Shown here piece after piece: positions 15,628 through 23,823 of a stretch of 64,000 bases of DNA. Under the pieces are notes generated by a model, which did not search any database, was not told the origin of the DNA, and worked only from the letters and a program-made list of their open reading frames with translations. Source of the DNA: Blastopirellula marina (GTDB taxonomy: Bacteria > Planctomycetota > Planctomycetia > Pirellulales > Pirellulaceae). The position numbers were made by a program, and so were the translations under genes. The first letter of the stretch is position 1. Every line of letters begins with the position of its first letter. The stretch is from contig NZ_PUIA01000081.1 of NCBI RefSeq assembly GCF_002967715.1, positions 1-64,000 on the forward strand, given 5' to 3'.

Positions 15628-17516
15628 TAGTCCGGCTCCAGGTTGGTAAGGTATGCCTTGCTGTCGACACGGGCCGCATTAGGCTGCTGGTTGTGATAGA
15701 AGATCCAGTTGCCCACCACCAGCACGTCCATGTGGGTAGCCAGAAAACAGCGGTACGCATCGGCAGCCGTACCGACGATCGGTTCGCCACGGACGTTGAA
15801 GCTGGTATTGATCAGCGCCGGACAGCCTGTCAGCTGATAGAACGCCGTCAGCAACTGATGGAACCGTGGATGCCGCTGCCGGGAAACGGTTTGCACGCGG
15901 GCCGAATAGTCGATATGCGTGATGGCCGGCAGATCGCTACGGATCTCGCGAACACGGTCAACCAGTTGCGTGTCGGCACGGTCGTTCTTGTTTTCGTCGT
16001 TGGCGCTCGTCCGGCGACTGGGCTGCACGTCGTAAGTGAACAGCATGTAAGGACTGGCCCGTTCGGCTGGCGTCGTGAAGCGATCAGGAAAGACGAAACA
16101 CTCGGCCGCGTGTTCTTCCATCACGCTGGGGGCGAAAGGTCGAAAGGACTCGCGGAACTTGATCTTCAAGTTCATCGTCGTTTGCATCTCGCGATTGCGA
16201 GGGTCTCCCAAAATACTCCGGGAACCGAGCGCACGCGGGCCGAACTCCATGCGGCCCTGTACCCAGCCGATGACGTTGCCGCCGTCGATCAGCTCGGCCA
16301 CTTTCTGCATCAACTGGTCATCGTCTTCGATCTTGGTCGCCACGGCACCACCGGCGATCAGCCGCTCGACCTCTGCGTCCTGGTCGACGGCCGGGCCGAG
16401 TAGCGAGCCTTGCTGTTGATCGCCGACGTATTGGGTCGCATCTTCGCGGGACACTTCCCGCTTGCCACCGAGCAGTTGGTGCCAAATCAACAAGGCCACC
16501 CCCAAGGAACCGCCGGCATCCCCTGCGGCGGGCTGAATCCAGATGCGTTTAAAAGGCCCTTCCCGCAGCAGCCGACCATTGGCGACACAGTTAAGCGCTA
16601 CGCCTCCGGCCATGCATAAGTTCTCTTCGCCGGTCTGCTGATGCACATGCCTGGCCATCCGCAGCACGACTTCTTCGGTTACCTGCTGAACGCTGGCGGC
16701 CAGGTCGAGGTCGATCTGGCGAGTCGGCTGCTCGGCCCCGCGCGGCTCGGCTCCAAACAGCCTGGCAAAATGGCGGTTGGTCATTCGCAAGGTATCGAGA
16801 AAGCCGAAGTACTTCATGTTCAAGCGGTAGCTGCCGTCTTCCTTTAATTGGATGAGGTGCTCGAGGATGGTGTCGGCGTACTTGGGTGTTCCGTACGGAG
16901 CCAAGCCCATCAGCTTGTATTCGCCAGAGTTGACGCGGAAGCCGCAGAAGTAAGTGAATGCGGAATAGAGCAGCCCCAGCGAATGCGGGAACTTAAGCTC
17001 GGCGCGAAGGTCGATCTTGCTACCCTGTCCGACGCCCCAACTGGTGGTGGTCCACTCGCCAACGCCGTCGATTGTAAGGATCGCGGCACTTTCAAACGGG
17101 CTGGGAAAGAACGCGCTGGCCGCGTGCGACTCGTGGTGTTCGCTGAAGACGATGCGTTTCTTATACACGCCTCCCAACTGACGACGAATCTCGCGTGGCA
17201 AGTAAAGCTTGGTGCGCAGCCATACCGGCATGGCACTGGCGAAGCTGGCATACCCGCGCGGGGCGCACGTCAGGTAGGTTTCCAACAGGCGTTCGAACTT
17301 GAGCAGTGGCTTTTCGTAGTAGCCGACATAGTCGATATCGCTCAGGCGGATACCGGCATGGTCGAGACAGGCCTGCAAGGCGAGTTCCGGGAAACCTGCA
17401 TCGTGCTTACGACGGCTGAAGCGTTCCTCGCTGGCTGCCGCGCGGATCTCGCCATCTTTGATCAGTGCAACGGCCGAATCGTGATAGTAGGCCGAAATCC
17501 CGAGAATCCAGGTCAT
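15627..17516 (-). CDS. NodU/CmcH-type carbamoyltransferase
   Basis: A 629-residue enzyme that is the standard length for the family. The N-terminal Kae1-like ATPase domain begins MTWILGISAYYHDSAVALIK, has EERFSRRKHDAGFP, HHESHAASAFF (128-137) and LTIDGVGEW; the C-terminal part has GGVALNCVANGRLL, MEFGPRALGSRSILGDPR and the end region TSFNVRGEPIV. These transfer carbamoyl from carbamoyl phosphate, via carbamoyl-adenylate, to a hydroxyl of a small molecule or sugar. It overlaps the SGNH gene by 4 nt and the SxtJ gene by 1 nt, forming a compact operon. The acceptor may be an exported glycan or lipid-linked sugar. Confidence 0.93.
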   Translation of the reverse strand: MTWILGISAYYHDSAVALIKDGEIRAAASEERFSRRKHDAGFPELALQACLDHAGIRLSDIDYVGYYEKPLLKFERLLETYLTCAPRGYASFASAMPVWLRTKLYLPREIRRQLGGVYKKRIVFSEHHESHAASAFFPSPFESAAILTIDGVGEWTTTSWGVGQGSKIDLRAELKFPHSLGLLYSAFTYFCGFRVNSGEYKLMGLAPYGTPKYADTILEHLIQLKEDGSYRLNMKYFGFLDTLRMTNRHFARLFGAEPRGAEQPTRQIDLDLAASVQQVTEEVVLRMARHVHQQTGEENLCMAGGVALNCVANGRLLREGPFKRIWIQPAAGDAGGSLGVALLIWHQLLGGKREVSREDATQYVGDQQQGSLLGPAVDQDAEVERLIAGGAVATKIEDDDQLMQKVAELIDGGNVIGWVQGRMEFGPRALGSRSILGDPRNREMQTTMNLKIKFRESFRPFAPSVMEEHAAECFVFPDRFTTPAERASPYMLFTYDVQPSRRTSANDENKNDRADTQLVDRVREIRSDLPAITHIDYSARVQTVSRQRHPRFHQLLTAFYQLTGCPALINTSFNVRGEPIVGTAADAYRCFLATHMDVLVVGNWIFYHNQQPNAARVDSKAYLTNLEPD

Positions 17517-18622
17517 GGCACCTCAACTTGTTCTGGCTGCTTGGCTGCGTTTGCGTCACACAAGAGCGGCGTGAGCCCTGCGGCCCACGCTTCGGCCACC
17601 AACTGGTGACCATGGGCGGTCAAGTGAATCGCATCACCCAGCACCTCTTCACTGCACGGTACCGCGGCGGCCGTGTCGATCAAGCGTACCTCGTGCTTCT
17701 GGGCCCGTTGGCGAATTTCGCTGGTTAGCCATTTACCCAGTTCCGCATTATGGGCAATCTGCTCTGGCGTTTCGCCGAGGTACTTGTCGAGCGAATCACA
17801 CTCACTGCCGGCGGCCATGACCTGCGTTGAAATCACCGGCGTGGCACCGCTTTCGCGAATGGCCTCGATCATCGCGGTCATCGTTTCGCGGAACCGCTCG
17901 GCTGACTCCGGCACGATCTGGGTCGATACGGACGGAGGCGGAGCGAACTGCGGATTAGGGGGCGGAAACAAACGGTAACGAAATACTCCGTACAACGTGC
18001 TATGGGCGAGCGTCCGTTCCATCCAGCCGGGAGCTTGCGGAAGAGGTTGGTCCTGCTCTTCCGAGATCAACAGAGGAATATCGTTCCATCCCAGGTAAAG
18101 CACCACGATGTCTGGCTTCAGCGGCGCAACTTGTGTTTTGAAACGCCCGAGACACTGCGCCAGTGTAAAGCTGGGGACGCCAGCGTTGATGACTTCGACT
18201 GGCTGGTCGCAGCCAGCTTGCTGAAGCTGCTGCGAGAGGATCGCTCCCAACTGCCCGCTGGCGCTATCCTTGCCAGGGACCACGTAGCCGAACACGCTCG
18301 ATCCCCCCATCACCACAATCCGCTGGGTGCCTGGGGTCTTGGCGACTTTAATCTCAGGGCCGCGAAAGCCGAGCGAGTTGACGTCGATGTCGTAAGTCGA
18401 GGACTTCAGCCGCAACCCAGGTCGTAGGGTCTTGCCGGTGACGGGATCGGGGACGAAGAAGACGGCACCGGTGGCGTAACAGTTGGCAGTCCATCCACGC
18501 ATGCCAACGTATACCCGCAAGGCGATTTCGCCAGCGACGACGCCCAGTAGCGTGCCCAATAGACATGCGATCAGACCGAACCATCTTCGACGGCGTTTAC
18601 GCTTGTTACTGGGATCGGTCAT
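17513..18622 (-). CDS. Membrane-anchored SGNH/GDSL hydrolase
   Basis: A 369-residue protein with a basic N-terminus (KRKRRRRWFG), one transmembrane helix (LIACLLGTLLGVVAGEIALR), then an extracytoplasmic SGNH domain. Block I is R-I-V-V-M-G-G-S-S-V-F-G (nucleophile Ser), the Gly block is NAGVPSFTLAQ, the Asn block LYLGWNDIP and the Asp-His pair DAIHLTAHGH. Such enzymes remove or add acyl groups on extracellular glycans. As the first gene of the carbamoyltransferase operon, with a 4-nt overlap, it probably acts on the same product outside the membrane. Confidence 0.87.
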   Translation of the reverse strand: MTDPSNKRKRRRRWFGLIACLLGTLLGVVAGEIALRVYVGMRGWTANCYATGAVFFVPDPVTGKTLRPGLRLKSSTYDIDVNSLGFRGPEIKVAKTPGTQRIVVMGGSSVFGYVVPGKDSASGQLGAILSQQLQQAGCDQPVEVINAGVPSFTLAQCLGRFKTQVAPLKPDIVVLYLGWNDIPLLISEEQDQPLPQAPGWMERTLAHSTLYGVFRYRLFPPPNPQFAPPPSVSTQIVPESAERFRETMTAMIEAIRESGATPVISTQVMAAGSECDSLDKYLGETPEQIAHNAELGKWLTSEIRQRAQKHEVRLIDTAAAVPCSEEVLGDAIHLTAHGHQLVAEAWAAGLTPLLCDANAAKQPEQVEVP

Positions 18623-18713
18623 TTCAACTGCTACTGAAGAGAGGCGAAGCGGAAACCTGCGGAGCTTACTACAAGTAGGTTCGGCTGATGGGGCAAATGC
18701 GAATCAGCAAGAG

Positions 18714-19985
18714 CTACGGTTGACTGACAAAGATAATCTCCGTACTTACCACGCTGCCATCTTCCGTCTGGACGGTCATGTACCACAGTTTGGCGTTTTC
18801 AGGCGGCTTAGGTGCAAGAATGATATCTTCTTTCACCGTAGCATCGGCCGATTTCCAGTCGTGCGCGTTGACGGCCTTGTCGTCGGTAGTCCAGTGGATG
18901 GCCGCTTTGGCAACCGTAGCCGTGTCGTAGCGCAGCTGGACGTGGTCTCCTTTGACCTGGGGATGGTCGACCATCGGCATTGGCTCGCCGCGTTTGAGCC
19001 ATTGATCCATGAAGTGCCCGATTTGTGGCGGGTTCCAGCCCGCGGGATGGCTGTGGGGCATCTTCACGGTGATCGAAAGTTGTTTGTGTACTTCGTCAGG
19101 CACTGCCTGGTAGCTCTTCATGTAGCTGTCCAGCGGGTACGCGAAGTCGTTCGTTCCGTTAACAAACAGAATCGGCATCGAAACGGTCGGCAGATACTGC
19201 TTCGGGTCCCACAGCGTAATCCACCGCTCCTTGTGCTCAGGCGTCATCCGGGCGAAGTTATCCAACCACTTGCTGTTTTCGGTCAGAAATCCGCAGCCGT
19301 AAACGGGAACCGCCGCATGAAAACGTGAGTCGACACCCGCCACGATGCACGTCAGGTAACCACCCCAACTGATGCCAGTCACACCGGTTCGATTTTTATC
19401 GATCTCTGGAAAGCTACGAATCAAAGAATGCGCGAGGATCGCGTTTGCGACCGCGTGGTATTGCCATTGCTGATGTACTTGATCGCCGATGCGTCCGAAC
19501 TTGTGCTGGTCTCCCTGCGACGGTCCGCCATCTGGCAGACGCGTTCGGTTCTTTTGATCGTGAGGGTTTTGGCCTTCGATCGGCTTCGAGCCAGCAAGAT
19601 CCATCGCAATCGCCGCATAGCCGCGACGAGCCCATAGCTCCGCCCACTCGCGAAAAGCGGTCCCCCCACCGCCATGGATACAAACGATCGCTGGCAGATT
19701 TCTATCTAAAGATTTGTCTCCCAATACGCTGCCAGGTGTCGCATAATAGGCAAAGACACTGGTTGGGTGTCCCTCGAACTCTTCTCCGGTGAATGTCAGG
19801 GACCGCACCGGGGAATCGGCGTCGACCCACTTAAACTCCGGCGGCTGAGAAAGTTTCGCCAGGTCCCACGGCTGCGTCTGGGGAAGATTGGCCGACGGCT
19901 GGATAGGGTCTGCCGCGGCAATCGACGCGGACAGCAAGACGAGTGGCAGGAACCAGGGAATCAGACGGCGGTGAGGCAACAGCAT
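18714..19985 (-). CDS. Exported alpha/beta hydrolase (acetyl-xylan esterase / dienelactone-like)
   Basis: The ATG at 19985 gives a proper signal peptide (MLLPHRRLIPWFLPLVLLSA, cut near AAA-DP); an upstream ATG at 20030 would add 15 residues. The 423-residue hydrolase has the oxyanion segment VCIHGGGGTAFREWAE, the nucleophile elbow TGISWGGYLTCIV, an acid in FVNGTNDFAYP and the catalytic His in QIGHFMDQWL. The domain order recalls large esterases that deacylate polysaccharides. It precedes the SGNH-carbamoyltransferase operon on the same strand by 91 nt. The substrate is unknown. Confidence 0.87.
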   Translation of the reverse strand: MLLPHRRLIPWFLPLVLLSASIAAADPIQPSANLPQTQPWDLAKLSQPPEFKWVDADSPVRSLTFTGEEFEGHPTSVFAYYATPGSVLGDKSLDRNLPAIVCIHGGGGTAFREWAELWARRGYAAIAMDLAGSKPIEGQNPHDQKNRTRLPDGGPSQGDQHKFGRIGDQVHQQWQYHAVANAILAHSLIRSFPEIDKNRTGVTGISWGGYLTCIVAGVDSRFHAAVPVYGCGFLTENSKWLDNFARMTPEHKERWITLWDPKQYLPTVSMPILFVNGTNDFAYPLDSYMKSYQAVPDEVHKQLSITVKMPHSHPAGWNPPQIGHFMDQWLKRGEPMPMVDHPQVKGDHVQLRYDTATVAKAAIHWTTDDKAVNAHDWKSADATVKEDIILAPKPPENAKLWYMTVQTEDGSVVSTEIIFVSQP

Positions 19986-20370
19986 GGGACAAGCTCGATG
20001 AAGGTGGGAAGCAATTGGGTAGACGAGCATTTTAGCAAGACCATGCCTGCGGAGCGAACGAATCCCCTCTTCAGGCGAATATCGTTAATGTGAATTCTGT
20101 TTCCCTTACCCATGCTCATTTAATAGGCATGTCCGGCAGCATCGGCATAATATTCGGGTAGCCCTATTTCGACACAAAACACTACCATAAAACGTTTTAC
20201 GGATTTCAAACCGCCAATTCCCTGCCCGTTTTGGCACGGCAAGTGCTTTCTTATGACTTGTCCCTTTGGGAGGACTCAGGCAACACTTCGACTCGTCGCG
20301 TCACGACGACCTTTCCTCCCCCGGCGGTTTCATCTGGCCCCACTGGATTTCTCATTAGGAGAAGAATGAC
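19986..20370. other. Intergenic region between divergent genes
   Basis: A 385-nt gap between the divergent hydrolase and ATP-grasp genes. It is AT-richer than flanking genes and contains the dyad at 20188-20199 and a ribosome site (AGGAGA, 20357-20362) for the GTG start at 20371. Near 20146 a CATAAT could be a -10 box for a promoter reading right, but no good -35 partner is seen. Confidence 0.5.
20188..20199. promoter_or_regulatory. Perfect 12-bp palindrome TAAAACGTTTTA, LacI-family operator-like
   Basis: The sequence is symmetric around a central CG, the general shape of LacI/GalR-family operators (AAACGTTT core). It lies about 170 nt before the ATP-grasp gene and about 200 nt before the divergent hydrolase gene. 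No LacI-type regulator is encoded in the window, so the regulator would be elsewhere. Confidence 0.35.
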
Positions 20371-21837
20371 GTGCAAGGGCAAACACAAACTCAAATAGTA
20401 TCCGAGCCCAACCTCATCGCGGATTATGATGTGGGCGAGTTCTACGACGAAATGTTCTCTCCTGGCGGTTCCCCACGTACGAACTGCCAGTTGCTTTATC
20501 AACACATTCAAGAGCTAACCTCGAACGATCTTCGCAAACGAAAGACGGCGGCCGAGCGGTCGATGATTCGTTTGGGGATTACGTTCAACGTCTACGGCGA
20601 AGAGGAAGGGACCGAACGGATCATTCCTTTCGATATCCTTCCCCGCATCATCCAAGGGGAACAGTGGTCGTGGATCTCGAAAGGACTGAAGCAGCGCATT
20701 ATCGCGCTGAACATGTTCATCGACGACATCTACAACGAGCAGAAGATCCTCAAAGACGGCATCATCCCCGAACACGTGGTTAAGTCGGCCAGTAGTTTCC
20801 GGCCGCAGTGCGTGGGCATGAAGCCGCCTAACGGGATTTGGTGCCACATCACCGGTACCGACCTGGTCCGCGACTCGGACGGTGAGTTCTACGTGCTAGA
20901 GGACAACCTGCGTTGCCCTTCCGGCGTTTCGTATGTGCTTCAGAACCGTCAGCTGATGAAACAGACCTTCCCCGGCCTGTTCGAGGCCCAATTTGTCCGC
21001 CCAGTCGACGATTATTGCAGCCAGTTGTTGGACGCACTCAACTCGCTGGCCCCCGAGCATGTCGAGAAGCCGGTCGTAGCCGTTCTTTCGCCTGGCATTT
21101 ATAACTCGGCCTACTTTGAACACTCGTTCCTCGCCCAGCAGATGGGGGTCGACCTGGTGGAAGGGCGTGACCTGGTCGTTCGCGATCGCCGCGTTTATGC
21201 CCGTACAACCAAAGGCCTAATGGCTGTCGATGTCATCTACCGACGTATCGACGACGACTTCATCGACCCGCACGTCTTCCGCAAGGATTCGATGCTGGGC
21301 GTCCCAGGCATCATCGACGCCTACCGCGCCGGAAACGTCGCGTTGGCCAATGCACCTGGTACCGGAATCGCCGACGACAAGGTGATCTACGCCTACGTTC
21401 CGGACATGATCAAGTACTACCTGAGTGAAGACGCCATCCTGCCAAACGTACCCACCTACGTTTGCTGGGACGATGCTCAGCGTGATCACGTGATCAAGAA
21501 CATTGCGGATATGGTCGTGAAGCCGGCCAACGAATCAGGCGGCTACGGCATGCTGATCGGTCCGCGTGCGTCCAAGGAAGAGCACGATAAGTTCGTCGAA
21601 CTGATCAAGGCCAATCCACGGAATTACATCGCACAGCCGACCCTCGCCTTGTCGCGGGCACCGGTCATCATCGACGACCATTTAGAGGGTAGGCACGTCG
21701 ATCTGCGACCGTTTATCATCTATGGACGAGACATCTATGTGTTGCCTGGCGGACTGACTCGTGTGGCCCTGCGAAAGGGATCGCTCGTGGTTAACTCGTC
21801 CCAGGGGGGCGGAAGTAAAGACACCTGGGTCGTGTAG
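20371..21837 (+). CDS. Circularly permuted ATP-grasp protein
   Basis: A GTG start with AGGAGA 8 nt upstream. The 488-residue protein belongs to the circularly permuted ATP-grasp type 2 group: [60 protein letters not shown], then [18 protein letters not shown] (ATP-binding Lys and Gly loop) and [11 protein letters not shown]...[11 protein letters not shown]. Such enzymes are predicted peptide or amide ligases, activating a carboxylate with ATP. The alpha-E gene follows 17 nt later and a transglutaminase gene is nearby on the other strand; this set is a conserved neighbourhood. The real substrate is unknown. A second copy fused to alpha-E is at 23824-26373. Confidence 0.92.
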   Translation: MQGQTQTQIVSEPNLIADYDVGEFYDEMFSPGGSPRTNCQLLYQHIQELTSNDLRKRKTAAERSMIRLGITFNVYGEEEGTERIIPFDILPRIIQGEQWSWISKGLKQRIIALNMFIDDIYNEQKILKDGIIPEHVVKSASSFRPQCVGMKPPNGIWCHITGTDLVRDSDGEFYVLEDNLRCPSGVSYVLQNRQLMKQTFPGLFEAQFVRPVDDYCSQLLDALNSLAPEHVEKPVVAVLSPGIYNSAYFEHSFLAQQMGVDLVEGRDLVVRDRRVYARTTKGLMAVDVIYRRIDDDFIDPHVFRKDSMLGVPGIIDAYRAGNVALANAPGTGIADDKVIYAYVPDMIKYYLSEDAILPNVPTYVCWDDAQRDHVIKNIADMVVKPANESGGYGMLIGPRASKEEHDKFVELIKANPRNYIAQPTLALSRAPVIIDDHLEGRHVDLRPFIIYGRDIYVLPGGLTRVALRKGSLVVNSSQGGGSKDTWVV

Positions 21838-21854
21838 GGATTGAAAGGTTCTTC

Positions 21855-22808
21855 ATGTTAAGTCGCGTAGCCGACTCCATCTATTGGACCAGCCGTTACA
21901 TCGAACGCGCTGAGGCGGTTGCCCGTTTCATCGCGGTGAACTTGAACATCAGCATGGACCTGTCCACGGCCGGCAACCAGCAATGGATGCCGCTGGTGAC
22001 GACCACTGGCGATGATGAGAAGTTCTCGGAGATTTACGGCGAGGCCAGCAAACGAAACGTGATCGAGTTCCTGACTTTCGATCGGAACAACCCGAACTCG
22101 ATCCTTTCCTGCCTGATCAACGCCCGCGAGAATGCCCGCAGCATCCGCGAACGCATCTCCGCCGAAATGTGGGAGCACATTAACCGCTTCTACTTGATGG
22201 TGAAAGATGTCGGGGATGCCGAAGGAATTCTGGACGACCTGCCGGACTTCTACGAAGCGGTTCGTAATTCCGGGCAGCAGTTCGTCGGCGTGACCGATGC
22301 CACCATGACCCATGGCGAAGGATGGCATTTCTGTCAGCTCGGCCGCTTCCTGGAGCGGGCCGACAAGATGTCTCGCATCCTGGACGTGAAGTATTACATT
22401 TTGCTTCCCAGTCCGCAGCACGTGGGAAGCGCGTTCGACGATTTGCAGTGGGCCGCCTTGCTCCGCTCGGCGAGCGCTTACGAAATGTATCGTCAACGCT
22501 TCGGCCGGATCGTGCCGCAGAATGTGGTCGATTTTTTGATGCTCGACAAGGAATTCCCTAGGGCGGTGCTGCACTGCCTGACCCGTGCCAACGAGTCGCT
22601 ACACGCAATCACCGGAAGCGATATCGAAGGGTTCACGAACCTGCCGGAACAACGTCTGGGACAGCTGCGTGCGGAGTTCGCATTCACTAGTGCCAGCGAT
22701 ATCATCGCCCGGGGGCTGCACGAGTTTATTGACGACTTCCAGAAACGCTTGAACCTGGTCGGCGAGTCCATCGGCACCACATTCTTCAGCCTTCAGGCCG
22801 CCGCTTAA
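21855..22808 (+). CDS. Alpha-E domain protein (DUF403)
   Basis: A 317-residue, all-helical protein starting MLSRVADSIYWTSRYIERAE, the standard opening of alpha-E proteins. Recurring features are a conserved W-x-x-x-x-x-F and H-x-L-T-R-A-N-E (LHCLTRANESLHAI). These proteins always partner with circularly permuted ATP-grasp enzymes, as here (17 nt after the ATP-grasp gene). The domain is probably a scaffold or substrate-binding part of a ligation complex; no catalytic residues are known. The same domain occurs at the end of the large fusion protein at 23824-26373. Confidence 0.92.
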   Translation: MLSRVADSIYWTSRYIERAEAVARFIAVNLNISMDLSTAGNQQWMPLVTTTGDDEKFSEIYGEASKRNVIEFLTFDRNNPNSILSCLINARENARSIRERISAEMWEHINRFYLMVKDVGDAEGILDDLPDFYEAVRNSGQQFVGVTDATMTHGEGWHFCQLGRFLERADKMSRILDVKYYILLPSPQHVGSAFDDLQWAALLRSASAYEMYRQRFGRIVPQNVVDFLMLDKEFPRAVLHCLTRANESLHAITGSDIEGFTNLPEQRLGQLRAEFAFTSASDIIARGLHEFIDDFQKRLNLVGESIGTTFFSLQAAA

Positions 22809-22819
22809 GCGGCTTTATG

Positions 22820-22873
22820 ATAAGGGTAGCCCAGAGAAATCTCTCTCTGGGACAACCCGGTAGCAACCCTTAT
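22820..22873. terminator. Nested inverted repeats between convergent genes
   Basis: An inner stem (CCCAGAGA at 22830-22837 with TCTCTGGG at 22844-22851) sits inside an outer stem (ATAAGGGT at 22820-22827 with ACCCTTAT at 22866-22873). The outer right arm runs over the transglutaminase stop codon. A further palindrome CCGCTTAAGCGG (22801-22812) covers the alpha-E stop. Placement between convergent genes suits a bidirectional terminator. Confidence 0.55.
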
Positions 22874-23802
22874 TTATTCGGGCTACGTTCCTGCTGCGGA
22901 GTGCTGGCGGGGTCTGGTGGCGAGCCGTTGGCTTTGGCATCTAGTGGCATCACGTCGACGCCGACTTGCATCGTTCGCGTTCCCCCGCCCATGACGACCC
23001 CTTGAATGGGCGAAACGTCTTCGAAGTCTCGCCCGTGGGCCAGCGTGATGTGATCGGTACCGACCATGACTTTGTTGGTCGGGTCGAAATCGACCCAGCC
23101 AAGTTCCGTTCCACAGAAGACCGAGAACCACGCATGCGAGGCATCGGCACCGACCAGGCGAGGCTTGCCCGGCGGCGGCAGGGTTCGCAGGTATCCACTG
23201 ACATAGCGAGCCGGCAGCCCGAGCGCCCTGAGGGCACCGATGCCGACGTGGGCGAAGTCCTGGCATACACCGTGACGCTGACGAACTACCTCTTCCAGCG
23301 GCGTGAAGATGTTGGTCGCCCCGGAGTCGTACTTGTAATCGGCGTAAATGCGGGTCGTCAGTTCCAAGGCCGCTTCGACGATGGGTCGGTTGCGGGTGAA
23401 TGCTGCCTTGCCGTATTCACTCAGGATCGGCAGTAAGCGAATGTGCCGCGAGGGAAACAGAAACTGACGAACTTCCAAGGGAAACTCACGACGCTTGCCC
23501 AGCTGAGCGAGCTCTTCCCAAGACGGGGAGGTGGTAATCGGCACAGGCGTCTTTACCACGACGCGGCTGGTAGCCGTGATGGTCATTCCGCTGTGCGGCT
23601 CGCTCAAGGCGAAGTAATGCACCTGGTTTCCGAAGTAATCAGTCCGCGAAACAACCGACCTCGGCTTGGGTTCGACCGTGAGGGCAAAGTCTTCGACGCT
23701 TTGGCGATGCGTGGTCGGGACGCGCAGGTGCAATAAATTATGGGCTACCGAGGCAGGCTCGGAGTAGTGATAGGCCGTCTTATGTTGCACTTGATATCGC
23801 AC
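22870..23802 (-). CDS. Transglutaminase-like protein with N-terminal bacterial transglutaminase domain
   Basis: A 310-residue cytoplasmic protein. An N-terminal beta-domain starts MRYQVQHKTAYHYSEPASVA and has LRVPTTHRQSV; the papain-like core has the Cys in RHGVCQDFAH (C180), His in DASHAWFS (H223) and Asp in GWVDFDPTNK. The C-terminus has DVSPIQGVVMGGG. Transglutaminase-like folds in this setting probably act as peptidases or peptide ligases rather than as true transglutaminases. It follows the ATP-grasp/alpha-E fusion gene by 21 nt, so it is likely co-transcribed. It is shorter than, and only distantly related to, the DUF2126-fused copy at 26425-29838. Confidence 0.92.
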   Translation of the reverse strand: MRYQVQHKTAYHYSEPASVAHNLLHLRVPTTHRQSVEDFALTVEPKPRSVVSRTDYFGNQVHYFALSEPHSGMTITATSRVVVKTPVPITTSPSWEELAQLGKRREFPLEVRQFLFPSRHIRLLPILSEYGKAAFTRNRPIVEAALELTTRIYADYKYDSGATNIFTPLEEVVRQRHGVCQDFAHVGIGALRALGLPARYVSGYLRTLPPPGKPRLVGADASHAWFSVFCGTELGWVDFDPTNKVMVGTDHITLAHGRDFEDVSPIQGVVMGGGTRTMQVGVDVMPLDAKANGSPPDPASTPQQERSPNK

Positions 23803-23823
23803 GGTTGGTCAAAGCTTCATCAA

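Noticed and set aside
16848-17609. 253-codon open frame antisense to the carbamoyltransferase
   Set aside because: Shadow of a well-conserved enzyme; composition typical of antisense frames in GC-rich DNA.
18483-19328. 281-codon + frame opposite the alpha/beta hydrolase
   Set aside because: The minus strand has a signal peptide and complete catalytic triad; this frame is a shadow.
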